NCBI RefSeq assembly: GCF_025370935.1
Contig: NC_133494.1
Location: forward strand, 14,080,678-14,144,677
DNA from: Choristoneura fumiferana
Lineage: Eukaryota > Arthropoda > Insecta > Lepidoptera > Tortricidae
DNA length: 64,000 bases
Direction of reading: 5' to 3'
The position numbers and the translations under genes are program-made. The notes under the pieces were generated by a model. The model saw nothing but the letters and a program-made list of their open reading frames with translations. It did not search any database and was not told the DNA's origin. Shown one piece after another: positions 47,497 through 59,203 of this stretch (its first letter is position 1; each line of letters opens with the position of its first letter).

Positions 47497-50400
47497 AACA
47501 TCAATTCGATTACAACGCTACAGCACGCAAAATCAGCGAACCGCTAAACACGATAAATGTCAATTATACCAACAAAATAAACAGTTATGTTCACAGTTAA
47601 AACGCGGTTAAACCTATGTACAAGAGCTACCGTTAATAACGTGCAAATTGAATATTGGATGACAAGGCATTGCAAAAAGTTATTTTAGAACGAGTTGTCT
47701 ATTTATAAAAGTGAAGCGCAATCTCACAACCGATATAGGATTCCGAACAATCAAGTAATATTTTCGTAAGGATGGCGCTCGGATTTAATGAAAATTTGCA
47801 CTTTAAAATGAAATGAAATGAAAATGAAATGAAACTCCCTAATGGTTAAAGACCTATCCAACGATATCCCACACTACAAGGTTAGATATTTTTTTTTATT
47901 ATACCATTTTGTCGGCATAGTTTACATATATATTCGTGCAAAATTACAGCTTTCTAGCATTGATAGTCCCGGAGCAAAGCCGCGGACGGACAAACGGACA
48001 GACATGGCGAAACTATAAGGGTTCTGTTTTTGCCATTTTGGCTACGGAACCCTAAAAATTGGTTTTATATAAATGTATGGTTCTACCAACTATTTTATTC
48101 ATTTTTTACTGACTTCAGACAGGTGAAAGTCGCAGGAGTTTGACTGATTCGGGTAGGGCAGGTTGTTTGGGGGAGATTTGCGGACGTCCAGCTAAGGACA
48201 TCTTTTCACTGCCGACAATTGATGATGAATTCGAAACAACCTAGTTTTTCTCTATGTACTTATTTTTGTTGAACAAGAATGTCATCTAAAAACAACAGTT
48301 CATCGTTTTTGCAGTGATAACTGGTACAGCGCAAGTTATTGCTTTTCTCTACGATGTTTCTTAATTTAGGTCCAATAAAGTGTTTACATACACACATACA
48401 TAATATACAAAATGTTTTATTTAAATTAATACAGCGTATATATGAGAAATATCCATCAGACCCGAAACTACGAGTAGAATGAGCCGGCCATTTGCGGATG
48501 CGACTAGCTGAAGAACAATTAGTAACTACATATCTAAACATTCTAATTCATCTTATTTTCAGCGTGTTGGAGAGACAGATAAACACACAAACAAACGCAC
48601 TGTCACACTTTTATATTTATAAATAAGTAGAGTATCTAGAAAATGCAAACGTTCTTATCAAACTTTGTTGTGACTATTTTGTCACAGACACTTTTTCGTC
48701 ACTAAAATCACCCGATTAAAAACAATGTCAGCGACCATCAACCCGGAACAACAAAACAAAGGCATTGTAGAAGACTATTAAAACCGTTTAATGTGATATA
48801 TAAATAGTTTTAAGATAAAGCTTTTAAGTTGGAGATAAGTGGTTATGATTGATTGTGGGAAGCTCCTGGCCGGTGACAGTAAGTTAAGTTTAGTTGGTCG
48901 GGTTGATCTTGCTTAACGTGTGTGATACGATCGGTGTAGTGGGCGGGAGAAGTGTTGATAGTTTGATGTTTTTTTTTGTTTGAGTTAAGGAGTAAGGGTG
49001 ACTGTTGTTAAGGGATAATCAATTTACTTACCGTGCTAAAGCTTATTTTTTTATTGCTAGCTTTTTATGGTTCCTCATAATAATATGATGGGCTGTATCT
49101 CATAAACCGTGATAGTTTTCACAGATTATGTATAACTGTGGCCGCTGTAACAAAAAATACTAAAAACAGAATAAAATAAATATTTAAAGGGGGCTCTATA
49201 CAACGAACGCGATTTTTTGCCGTTTTTTGCTAATGTCTAATGAATGTTGTATCGATGGTACGGAAACCTTCGTGCGCGAGTCCAACTCGCACTTGGCCAG
49301 TTGTTTATTTTAATCTTTGATAATTATAATGATAATTTATAATGGAAAAAGTAAGAGGAAGCCTTTGCCCAGCAGTGAGAAAGCGTACCTATATATTTGG
49401 CTATTCCATAAAAAAATACAATAGGGTATTTTCTGAAATAAAAATATATTATTCTATTTAGCTTGTGGTTTATTTTATCAAAAAATATTAGACAAGTGTT
49501 TTTTTTGGTAATTAAACAAAACATTAAGATATAGCTGGTTAAAATTTTGTATGACGTCACGCCATGTGACACCTCTTGTTAAATTGACAAAATAATAAAC
49601 TCGTGTGAAATATTTCTTACATTTTAAACCAACAGCCACTTTTACCAAATTACACATCTCAACTATCAAGACTACTTAACCCTTCTATTTCCAAAAGCGC
49701 GCTTCATACATTATGCGGTTGACATACATTATAATATAATCCATATAATAACATTTCCTCATAATAACGCCATTAGAATTAGTCCGGCCGCAGCCGCTAC
49801 GTGTGCGGTCGGACTATACAAGCCTGCAAGTTATAGGACGTCACGGTTTAAAAAATTGTGACCAAATCGCTAAGTAGCGGCAAGACTTGACTTAGTGTTT
49901 TCACTCTTCATTGAGAAAAATATGGGACAGATATTTGTATTGTCGTCTCGGCTTTTACCGTCCGAATAAACACAGACGGTATCACGTTTATCTTCCCCAT
50001 AAAATTTTGCAATGAATGGTGAAACTCCTTATGTGCCTATGTCCCTGGGGCAAAGGGAGTTCTCGGTGACTCTTTTAAATGGCTCTCCATCGCTATCCTT
50101 CTGGAGCTTCACGCTTGAGTTCGCTCCAGCTCTTGTTACTTAAATGATGCAGATAATAGACAGTTAAACTTTTGCGTGGACATTTCTTAGCGTGTGTTCA
50201 CTAAGCAGCTGCGTGGAAATGTTTGCCATAAGAAACGTTCTATCTTAGCCGGTTGGCAACGCATCTGATATTTGGTCAGCATGCTTGGTCTTTTACCTGT
50301 TCTATAAAATTCAGTCAATTTTTGCCTATCATCTGTTACCTGTCACATTATTTTTATTTGCTCGCATCCGCCCTTATTTGAAGAAATAAATATATATTTT

Positions 50401-51384
50401 CCAGTCTTGTGTGTGTTTTGCCGAAATAATACTGAAATTTGCCACTAAATGTTTGTAAAAGAATTAAAAGTTTGCAAATCGCTACATCTTGCCTTAACAT
50501 TACCTTGGACCACAGCCTAATCCAAAAAGTCACGAGTGTACTACGTGTGTGGACCACTAATGCCCGCTTATAGTCGCTTATGACGTGCCGGGAGCGTGTT
50601 GTGAATCCCAACCCTGGCGGAAGTCATCGAGATGACCTCTGCACCCTACATGATTATAGAATGACCCTGTGGCTTTTGGTGAAGCATCTGAGTGTATTCA
50701 TGTAATTAAAAATACCCGGGCGACCGAGTTTTGCTTGGGCTAAAACTCGATAAGCGTTTTCCCAGAGATAAGACCAAGCTAGATCGATTTGTCATCCCCA
50801 AAACCCACATACCAAATTTCATCGAAATCGTTGGAGCCGTTTCCGAGATCCCCGAAATATTATATATGTATAAGTATATACAAGAATTGCTCGCTTAAAG
50901 GTATTAGATACATGTACCTACAGGCGAAGAGACTGAATCACACAGTATCAGGGTGGAACCTTTTCATAATCAATTTCGCTATGATTTCTTTGGCAAATGT
51001 AGGTATGTGATGTCAACATGACATTAGTAGCACTGAACAGACAAAGAACTGAATCGCGTGCCAGGATGGAACTCTTTCGCTGCAAATGCCATGTTGGCAT
51101 TCTATACATCTTGGCTTAGATCAATCAAGGCAAATATTCCACAACTTCTAAATCTTGCATCAGACAATCAGAGCAAGGTGCGCGCTCGTTGGATCACTTA
51201 TTAAACGTCGAGGTTGTTTATGCGCCGCTAGATTTGGTCTAATTGTAATGTGCGCTGAGTTTCGTAGATTTATCAGTTGACTGGTTTTGACCAAAGGTGG
51301 GGTAGAGTCGAGTTCATCGTTTGGGTTTCTATACGTCACACTGTAGAGTGGCTTTGTATAAGAATGAATAACATGCGAGCCCAT
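47497..51384. other. Copy B counterpart of 4825-8889, no gene
   Basis: Carries the same degenerate repeats (about 47880-48052, 49090-49303, 50718-50873) as copy A. Differences are the missing 145 bp near 47773 and the missing GAAA tract near 49086. No coding sequence recognised. Confidence 0.6.
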
Positions 51385-51536
51385 TGTGGATTGGAAACTT
51401 CGCAAGTAAAGCCGAAAAAAAAGGCCACCAAGGCGCTTTTGACTCTTCTGGTGTTGCAGGTGTCCATGGGCGACGGTAATCGCTTACCATCAGGCGATCC
51501 ATTTGCTCGTTTTCCCTCTAATACATAAAAAAAAGC
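51385..51536 (+). mobile_element. Poly(A)-tailed retroelement 3' end, copy B
   Basis: Counterpart of 8890-9068. The CR1-like LINE landed a few bases past its A-run. Confidence 0.7.
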
Positions 51537-51540
51537 TATC

Positions 51541-51571
51541 AAAGTCAAAGTCAAAGTCAAAGTCAAAGTCA
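51541..51571 (-). repeat. Hexamer tail of the LINE
   Basis: Five AAAGTC units on the plus strand (GACTTT on the element strand) after AATAAAGATATTTT. Such repeats are thought to come from slippage at target-primed initiation in CR1-like elements. Confidence 0.9.
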
Positions 51572-51817
51572 AAATATCTTTATTCAATTTAGGCTATAAC
51601 AAGCACTTATGAATGTCAAAAAAAAAATCTACCACCGGTTCGGAAAAACCTCTGCTGAGAAGAATCCGGCAAGAAACTCAACGAGGTATATATATATTTT
51701 TTTAAAACAGATTTACAATATTATTAAATGATATGTATACATCACAAGTATTTAACACAACTTTATTTTTAACACAGTAGGTTCGCTATTTGAAGGGATC
51801 GCTAATGCGGATCGGAA

Positions 51818-54715
51818 TTATTTCCAAATATCCCTGTCCATGATATAATCATTAACTTTATAATACGCCTTTGATATTAATGTCTTCTTGACAATAGATC
51901 TGAATTTTGTATCCGTTTCATTTATAATATTTTTTGGAATTTTATTATAAAAACGTATGCAATTTCCCAGAAAAGACTTTTTGGTTTTAGCCAGTCTGTA
52001 AGATGGAACTTTAAGCTTCCCTGTGTTTCTAGTAGCCTTTGGCTTATCGACGTTAGTGGGAAAATCACATATGTTCTTCCTAACATACATGATTATTTCA
52101 AAAACATAAAGCGACGGCAGGGTTAGGATATCTGTTTCCTTAAAAAAAGATCTTAAAGATTCACGCGTCTTCAAATTATAAATTGCTCTAATTGCTCTCT
52201 TTTGTAAGATAAAAATTGACTCAATGTCTGCAGCAGATCCCCATAAAATAAGGCCGTACGAAATAATGCTATTAAAGTAAGCAAAATACACCAACCGTGC
52301 CGTCGCCACATCGGTTAGCTGCCGTATTTTCCAAACTGCAAAAGCAGCAGAGCTCAATCTACCCGCGATTGCTGTGACGTGAGGTCCCCACTGTAGTTTA
52401 GAATCGAGCGTTATTCCTAAAAATACTGTTGATTTTACAAATTCAATAGTTTGACCATTTAACTTTATATTAGAAACTGAATTCGAGCTAGATGAATTTA
52501 TCAACGAGAATTTAATACATTTAGTTTTCTTAGGATTTAGTAACAAATTATTGGCAGCAAACCATGCGGATATCACGGACAGGGTTTCATTGGGCTCAAT
52601 GAAGTCGGTATCTTTTCTACTAACCTTGAACAGTAAAGACGTGTCGTCAGCAAACATAACTATACCCGACTTTTGGCTTACCATATAAGTAAGGTCATTT
52701 ACATAAATAAGATACAGGAATGGGGCAAGAATGGATCCTTGAGGCACTCCCATTTCGACCACAGATCCCTCCGATACCGTTCCGTTAATCGCTACCTTTT
52801 GCTTTCTTTGTGTGAGGTAAGATTTAATGAGTTCTAAAGCGAGGCCACGAATGCCATAAAAATTTAACTTACAAATTAAAGTATCATGATCCACACAATC
52901 AAAAGCTTTCGAAAGGTCGCAGAATACACCTATAGCGTCATGTGATTCCTCCCAAGCTTGCAATATGAATTTAACTAAACTATGACCCGCGTCTGTAGTA
53001 GACCTGCCTTTTGTGAATCCGAACTGCTGTGGATGCATGATTTTATGGGTATTAAAATGCGAGATCATTTGCGTCAGCATTATTTTTTCGAATATTTTGC
53101 TAAACGCTGATAGGATGGACACAGGACGATAATCAGAGGGATTATCTTTATCACCTGATTTAAAAATAGGAACTACTTTACTATATTTCATCAAATCTGG
53201 AAATACGCCTTCATCTATACAGCTATTAAATATAAATGCTAAAGTTGGAGCAACGACATCTAAAATGGAATGTAGAACCTTAACTGAGACGCCCCACAAG
53301 TCTTCCGTTTTTTTTACTTTCAATAATCTAAAAGTCTTAATGATGTCACAGGGAGAGACATGCGTGAATTTAAAATTACTTAAGTTTGGAATAGATACAT
53401 TTTGTTTTAAGAGCGATTCAGCTAACTTTGAGGAAGACGCGAGACATTTTGTCGTTTCGATGGGGATTTTAGAGAAGTAGGTATTAAACTCGTTAGCTAC
53501 TTTAACCGCGTCCGTTTCTAATACGTTGTTAATCTTTAATGATATAGAGGACTCCGCGTTCTTACGTCGACCGGTTTCAGTATTTATAATTTTCCAAACT
53601 GTTTTAATTTTATCATCAGAGGACTTAATTTTATTAGTTACATGGGCTGCTTTTGCTTTATTACATATAATTTTGAATAATTTTGAATAATCCCTGACAT
53701 ACTGGTGGAAACGTTCATCAGTGGTACACGATTTCTTATCATAAAGATCATATAAGACGTCCCTACTCCTACGTATTCCGGGTGTAGCCCATTCATTGAA
53801 TGATAGTTTGTTTCCTATTTTAATACGTTTTTTACTACACGTTTTATCGTATTCCTCGCATACAGTATTTAACAATATCTTGAAATTTTCGTTTGGATTT
53901 TTAGTATTTACTTTTAAATTGTTTACTTTTTGCGCGATGTTTGTTTTGAGACGGTCAAGTCTTTGTTTGTTCAACGGCCTAATTTCTATGGTTTGATTAA
54001 CACCGCCCCTAGCCCGAGGTAACTTCACTGTTTGAGCTTTGTGATCCGATCGTACTCCACTGATAACAGCTTTTTCTAAATACTTACAAGTTAACCAAAT
54101 GTTGTCAATACATGTGGCCGAAGTGGTTGTGACTCTGGTGGGTTCATTAAATAAGAAATTTAAATTAAAAGATTTTAAAACAGAAATAAACTGGTCTTTT
54201 TCAACGGATTGTGATAAAATATCGATATTAAAGTCCCCGCAGACCACCAGCGCTTTATTACGTTTTACTGATTTCCTTAGAACATCTTCCATAGTATTTA
54301 TAAACAAAGGAATACTCGAGTTTGGTGGTCTATATATACATAAAATTAAATACTGTTCCGTTTCCGCAGAAGCGATCTCGCATACACGTTCAACAGAAAG
54401 GCTGGACAGGTCTTTGCGTTCTTTGAACTTTAAACCATTTTTCACTAATATGAGAGACCCGCCACCTGCTGCAGATTCTCTGCAGAAGGCGCTGGCTATT
54501 GCATAATTATGTACATTAAATTGCATTGAATCTTTTTTTAGCCAGGTTTCTGTTAAGCAGATAATATCTAAGTTTAACTTTTCAGAGAGTAATTCTAAAT
54601 CTAATATTTTGCCAGTGAAGCGATTTATATTTTGATGTAGAAATGATAGACTACTTTGCTTCTCTATTGTCGGTGTAGGTAGTTTAAAGACACATTCGCG
54701 CTTGAAGGTGTCGTC
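51818..54715 (-). CDS. LINE ORF2: APE endonuclease and reverse transcriptase
   Basis: The open frame spans 965 residues from the codon after a TAG (54716-54718) to the stop at 51818. The first ATG is at 54524-54526, leaving 902 residues, but the 63 codons before it encode LSFLHQNINRF and DIICLTETWL, carrying the Asn and Glu of the APE active site, so the functional protein must start upstream without a visible ATG. Counting from that Met: IYRPPN at 64, GDFNIDIL at 97, CIDNIW at 139, SDHKAQ at 160; RT with DLSKAFDCVDH near 537, GVPQGSILAP at 593 and FADD at 625. No internal stop. It would nick target DNA and copy the element's RNA there. The frame is the same as ORF1's. Confidence 0.95.
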   Translation of the reverse strand, partial: DDTFKRECVFKLPTPTIEKQSSLSFLHQNINRFTGKILDLELLSEKLNLDIICLTETWLKKDSMQFNVHNYAIASAFCRESAAGGGSLILVKNGLKFKERKDLSSLSVERVCEIASAETEQYLILCIYRPPNSSIPLFINTMEDVLRKSVKRNKALVVCGDFNIDILSQSVEKDQFISVLKSFNLNFLFNEPTRVTTTSATCIDNIWLTCKYLEKAVISGVRSDHKAQTVKLPRARGGVNQTIEIRPLNKQRLDRLKTNIAQKVNNLKVNTKNPNENFKILLNTVCEEYDKTCSKKRIKIGNKLSFNEWATPGIRRSRDVLYDLYDKKSCTTDERFHQYVRDYSKLFKIICNKAKAAHVTNKIKSSDDKIKTVWKIINTETGRRKNAESSISLKINNVLETDAVKVANEFNTYFSKIPIETTKCLASSSKLAESLLKQNVSIPNLSNFKFTHVSPCDIIKTFRLLKVKKTEDLWGVSVKVLHSILDVVAPTLAFIFNSCIDEGVFPDLMKYSKVVPIFKSGDKDNPSDYRPVSILSAFSKIFEKIMLTQMISHFNTHKIMHPQQFGFTKGRSTTDAGHSLVKFILQAWEESHDAIGVFCDLSKAFDCVDHDTLICKLNFYGIRGLALELIKSYLTQRKQKVAINGTVSEGSVVEMGVPQGSILAPFLYLIYVNDLTYMVSQKSGIVMFADDTSLLFKVSRKDTDFIEPNETLSVISAWFAANNLLLNPKKTKCIKFSLINSSSSNSVSNIKLNGQTIEFVKSTVFLGITLDSKLQWGPHVTAIAGRLSSAAFAVWKIRQLTDVATARLVYFAYFNSIISYGLILWGSAADIESIFILQKRAIRAIYNLKTRESLRSFFKETDILTLPSLYVFEIIMYVRKNICDFPTNVDKPKATRNTGKLKVPSYRLAKTKKSFLGNCIRFYNKIPKNIINETDTKFRSIVKKTLISKAYYKVNDYIMDRDIWK

Positions 54716-54769
54716 CTAACAGGGCCGGGGGAGGGGGGTGATTTCCGAATACGGAATTAATATAACATG

Positions 54770-56179
54770 CTAAGGATTTAGCAAGCTTGTCGGGGTCAGT
54801 CGGTAGTCACTAATAACATTATTAGTGTCAAAAAATAAAACGTCACTATGACGGCTCGTCATCTTAAACAATAATTTGTTTAAACGATATAAATGATTAT
54901 TGGATTTATTTAGAGAAGCAGAATAGGGAAACGCACCTATAATAATGTTTTTAACACCTAGTTTTGATAGTAAATCGAACCCAGTTTTTATGTCCGAATA
55001 CCTAACGTCGGACCCGTCACTTAACATTAATACAATGATTGACTGCTTAGTCACCTGAGTGAGCATAATTTTTTCAATTATTTGTTTGAATGAGGCATTA
55101 GGCATACAGTTATTTATGACACAGCTGTTTGATATATTATTATACAAAAATTTGCCCAATCCCTTTCCTATCCTATCAGAAAATACTAGGGTTTTATTAA
55201 CATTCTTACAGATATCTCCATCATTACCTACAGATATGTCACAGAAGTCCACGCTGCGGGTGGGTGACTCGGACTGATTATGTAATTTAGTTTGCAATGC
55301 ACTCTCGCGCGCTAACAAAGAATTGACGCGCTGTTCGTTAAATGAACATAAATCAACAAGCTCGTTCGCGGCCAAAATGTGTTCACTAATTTGATTTTGA
55401 CATAATTCGTATTTGCTAGTTAAGTCCCTTAGGGAACATTCTAACCGGTTTATTTCTTCCCGTAGCCCGGACGTGTCTGTGACATACGCGTACCTACTGT
55501 GTTGTAATTTTTCATTACATGTTTTTAGCTCGTTTAAGATACTTATACGATCTTTATATAAAATTGTATTTTTATGAACACTGTGATGTTGTTTATATAG
55601 TCTTTTTGATCTTCTTATGAACCTGTTTAATTTAAGATATTTTTTAAATTTATTATGACTTTGAAAAAGCACTGATCTAGACTCAAAAGAAGTGTCCTTA
55701 GTCAAATCTATTACAACCGGTGACCCAGAAGAACCTATTGCCGGTCGTGTCGAGGAGACGTTTGGTGCTGGCATTATTTCGTCATACAGCCGTTGGGTGT
55801 TCTCGGCTTCTTGGCGTTCAATCTGTTCCTGTAGTTGGCGAACAAATTCGTGGGAGGCGGCGAGCTCATACTCGAGCTCGTCTACTCGTTGAAGTGTTTG
55901 CTCGTGAACGTCACAGCACTGTTGTAATTTGCAAACTGTCTCCAGCAGTCGGTCGCGTTGTTCTTCAACATCCGTGTACATCACATCTAGGTCGGCTAGT
56001 TCGCGTTTAAGTTCGGTGTTCTTTGACACTATCTGCTGCACCTCGTACTCGCCATCGTCACGTTCCCGAAGTAGCTGCTCACACGTCGCCTTAGACTGCT
56101 TGAGTTCTTTAAGGGCTGCGTTCAGTTTGATATCGAGTTCACGTGCAGTGGCCTTGCGAGTCAACACTGAGCTGGACAT
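54770..56179 (-). CDS. LINE ORF1: coiled-coil protein with SGNH-like C-terminus
   Basis: I chose the start MSSSVLTRK (56177-56179, 469 residues); the frame is open 12 codons further, to an ATG at 56213-56215, but that run (MRWSHCGLPELK) looks like untranslated leader. Numbering from the upstream Met: coiled coil about 24-147 (ELKQSKATCEQLLRERDDGE), linker with VVIDLTKD, a basic stretch about 187-216, a second coiled coil about 220-312, then an alpha/beta tail about 340-470 (LVFSDRIGKGLG, IIVLMLSDGSDV, VKNIIIGAFP). CR1-family ORF1 proteins are known to carry SGNH esterase-like domains. Here the GDS and GxND signatures look altered, so catalysis is doubtful. No CCHC knuckle. Likely role: binding LINE RNA and forming particles. 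Confidence 0.85.
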   Translation of the reverse strand: MSSSVLTRKATARELDIKLNAALKELKQSKATCEQLLRERDDGEYEVQQIVSKNTELKRELADLDVMYTDVEEQRDRLLETVCKLQQCCDVHEQTLQRVDELEYELAASHEFVRQLQEQIERQEAENTQRLYDEIMPAPNVSSTRPAIGSSGSPVVIDLTKDTSFESRSVLFQSHNKFKKYLKLNRFIRRSKRLYKQHHSVHKNTILYKDRISILNELKTCNEKLQHSRYAYVTDTSGLREEINRLECSLRDLTSKYELCQNQISEHILAANELVDLCSFNEQRVNSLLARESALQTKLHNQSESPTRSVDFCDISVGNDGDICKNVNKTLVFSDRIGKGLGKFLYNNISNSCVINNCMPNASFKQIIEKIMLTQVTKQSIIVLMLSDGSDVRYSDIKTGFDLLSKLGVKNIIIGAFPYSASLNKSNNHLYRLNKLLFKMTSRHSDVLFFDTNNVISDYRLTPTSLLNP

Positions 56180-56713
56180 TTTGAGCTCAGGTAACCCACA
56201 GTGACTCCACCGCACCTGAAACTAACCGCAACGCAACTATATACCAAGCATAAAAAGCAGTGAAGTGTGGTGGTTAATAAGTGAAATACGAAGTAGTTGT
56301 GAGAACAAGAGAGTGACAAGCAAGACCAGGTAGTACGAAATAGCCTAGTTGTATGATAAAATAGGTAATAAGGACAGTATTTATAGCTAGCGTGAACAGC
56401 TGACCGGTTCGTAACAGAAGTAGGTACGAGGTTAGAAATTACTGTCAGATTCTCAACAATATGTACGCTAATCAGGAGCTAATGAATTTAAGTATTTAAT
56501 TCCACAAGTGTTTAACGCCCTAATGTTATTTAATTAGGTTTATAGAAGACAATACTTCCCTTTTTAACGTTGCATATTTGAACATTGTCCGTTGCACTGA
56601 CGTTACTCCGCCGCCGAGATTTTACTTTGAGATGTACAGGCGTTGTACGATGATACTTTTTTACGCGAACACTTATTGTTAAACATTAAACGGTTTTTAA
56701 TGTTTTTATTACT
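56180..56713 (-). promoter_or_regulatory. LINE 5' UTR and presumed internal promoter
   Basis: About 530 bp between the mapped insertion edge and ORF1. LINEs carry internal promoters here as a rule, but I see no specific motif that I can assign. Confidence 0.5.
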
Positions 56714-56731
56714 TATCGAATTACTTTGTAA

Positions 56732-56899
56732 GCATGTGCAGGTTCCCTCTCGATATTTTCCTTAACTGTAGCTCATGGTAAATATCAAATGAAATTTCTC
56801 GCAAAAATTTCGAAAAAGTTAAGATGCAAGCCCAGGCACGAATACACGATCTTCTGCATGAGAGGCCATAGGTGAAACAACTAGGCTACTATAGGTAAA
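56732..56899 (-). mobile_element. Degenerate SINE fragment, copy B
   Basis: Counterpart of 9078-9245, immediately beyond the LINE's 5' end. Confidence 0.7.
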
Positions 56900-57277
56900 A
56901 GAACTTAAGAAGATGACCTGTTGTATTGTATTGTTGTTGTTGTCCCGTCACTTTTCAGCATAAAACATATTTATTTATTTTTATGAGAAATTATGATGTT
57001 TCATAAAAACCTTCGAGGTAAGGGTAGAGGGCTAAAACATAATGACGAAAAAATAATATAAAGATATTTATGTAAAAACTGCGTCCATACGCAAGTTTTT
57101 AGAGGTATTCGAGACTGATTAAACTACTTTTTTTCTCAAATAATAAGAAGATAATTCAAACCCGCTGCAATGTGATTGAAATGTTGAGATAATTTAACAT
57201 TAAACAGTGGTCTGAATTACCTGTTTGGTGCCGTTACTGCAACATTTGGGAGCCAGATTTTTCCCGCTCAGTATTAA

Positions 57278-57400
57278 ACTCTTTATTGTACATAAAACAC
57301 ATGAAATTTACAGATAACAAGATAATAACATGTACTAAAGCGAACTTATCCCTTAAAGGGATCTCTTTCAGTTGACCTTTGAACGATTGATTGTATATCA
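57278..57400 (-). mobile_element. LINE 3' end fragment, copy B
   Basis: Counterpart of 9822-9945 (GCGAACTTATCCCTTAAAGG). Confidence 0.55.
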
Positions 57401-57755
57401 GAAACGGGTAGACACTACGAGTACATGGAAAAATAAATAACCGAAATTTTAAATTAACTCAAAATGTTGTCGTTAATTTTTTTTTAAATAACATAACTTA
57501 GTCGACTCTTCAGTTCAGTTCTTCCTTTTCAGTTTTGCTGTCGTACAAAGATCTGATTGTTTCGTTTGTCCACTCCAATCCAAATAGCTTATAGACCATT
57601 ATAATAGCATAATAGGTAGCATTGACGCTTATTGATGTGGAAATATCAAGTTTCCCTCAGTTATACAAAGATAAGAGTGAATGCATCGTAACTTGGTTTT
57701 TGGTTGGATATGTTTAAGAACGATATCAGGAACACAATGTGACGTGCCTTTTTAG

Positions 57756-58440
57756 GGTTCCAGAGCCAAAATGTTGCCAAACGGAACCCTTATAGTTTTC
57801 GTCAAGTACGTCTGTCTGTCTGTCTGTCCGTCCGTCCGTATGTCACAGGCATTTTACTCGAAAACTACAAGATGTATATCAATGAAATTTAGAGTACAGA
57901 TGTCTTGTCAAAGCAGCTATTTAGTTTTGTAGTTAAATTACTCCGTTGCTCCATACACGTAACAGAAATTGTTTTTTTTTTTTTAACTCGCATCAACGTG
58001 TTGCACGTAGTTGCACACATCGACAGCTCTTTTGAAAAGTTAGTAGGGCTTCTCAAAAACTTTTTTGACTAAGTGGAGATTTCCGGAAATAATCGCTCCC
58101 AAAGTAGCAAAAATTGTGTCCACCCCCCCTCTATACCGTAAACCGTTTGTCCAAAATATATACAAAAAATATGGAAAGGTAACGCTTAATAAATACTTTC
58201 AAAGAAAATTGGTTTCAACATGATCGGATATACCGTTTTTGAGTTATTGCCGAAAAACTGCACTTCTCAACAAAATGACGTAAGTGCTGTGAAGATACGC
58301 TCTTTTTCTGGTAATAGATTTTAAGACTGTAGTAAGTGTTTTAATTGTGTTATAACGCACATAATATTACTTGATTTTTTTCGTAATGGCTACGGAACCC
58401 TATCTTGGCATGTCCGACACGCTCTTGGCCAGTTTTTATT
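57756..58440 (+). repeat. GGGTTCC interspersed repeat, copy B
   Basis: Counterpart of 10298-10975 with small differences in the CTGT stretch and around 58035-58050. Confidence 0.65.
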
Positions 58441-58740
58441 TATTGGCAAGAAACAAAAAGTCTTATACAGAGTTATGAACAGACTTAAATTAACACAATT
58501 ATAGACCTATTTTCCAAGGTTTGCTAGCAAATAGGTAGGTATATAATAATAGGACAAAGAAAGAAATGATGAGAATTAATAGGAATTTTGACAGGTAATA
58601 TTTAGGAGAGAACAAATCCAGATTTGTTACGTATTCACTTCCCTGCAAATGAAACTAGACAGGAAAGCTGAAAACAAGTACATAAATGGTTGAAAATATA
58701 AATTAAATAATATAACTAACCTAAAGTATGGTTACTTTCC

Positions 58741-58856
58741 TTTACTTCAAAGCCTTCTTCAGCATATTATAGGTGGTAGATTTTTTTTGACATTTATTGG
58801 TGCTTATTATAGCCTAAATTGAATAAAGATATTTTGATTTTTTTGACTTTGACTTA
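58741..58856 (+). mobile_element. CR1-type LINE tail fragment, copy B
   Basis: Counterpart of 11262-11385. Confidence 0.75.
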
Positions 58857-59203
58857 TCAAGTGAACTATTAAAAATATCAACGTCTACCAGTTTTTCATT
58901 GTTATTAAAAATGCAACACGCACGTCTAATAAACATATTTCTAGGCGTGACATAGCGCAGGATCTTATAAAGGCGAAAGAGATTGTGCACCATCTAAAAC
59001 AATTGATAAGAACTAGCACGCGATAAGCTATCAACAAAAGTTTAAGATAAAGGTCGCCTGACGACTAATTATCTCCTCTCACTTTAACCACCTCCATATA
59101 CATTATAAAATATATCTATTACCACCTTTACGTATACTTATAGACAGGACCAGTTCTAGTAAGTACCTAAAAGAAAGTTTTATTAAAATTTTGAATAACA
59201 TAT

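Larger units (their letters stand above)
51541..56713 (-). mobile_element. Near full-length CR1/Jockey-superfamily LINE
   Basis: Copy A is uninterrupted at the matching site (9069-9072, TATC). In copy B, TATC flanks both ends (51537-51540 and 56714-56717). Minus strand order: 5' UTR of about 530 bp, ORF1, ORF2, a 3' UTR of about 275 bp, then GACTTT units. Short tandem-repeat tails rather than poly(A) and an ORF2 with APE endonuclease plus RT point to the CR1 side of the CR1/Jockey group; the exact clade needs a tree. Intact catalytic motifs and insertion polymorphism suggest recent activity. Confidence 0.93.

Noticed and set aside
54099..54506. 135-residue plus-strand frame
   Set aside because: Antisense to the endonuclease part of LINE ORF2.
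55692..56204. Ser/Arg-rich plus-strand frames
   Set aside because: Antisense to the ORF1 coiled coil; the composition follows from its Glu/Leu codons.
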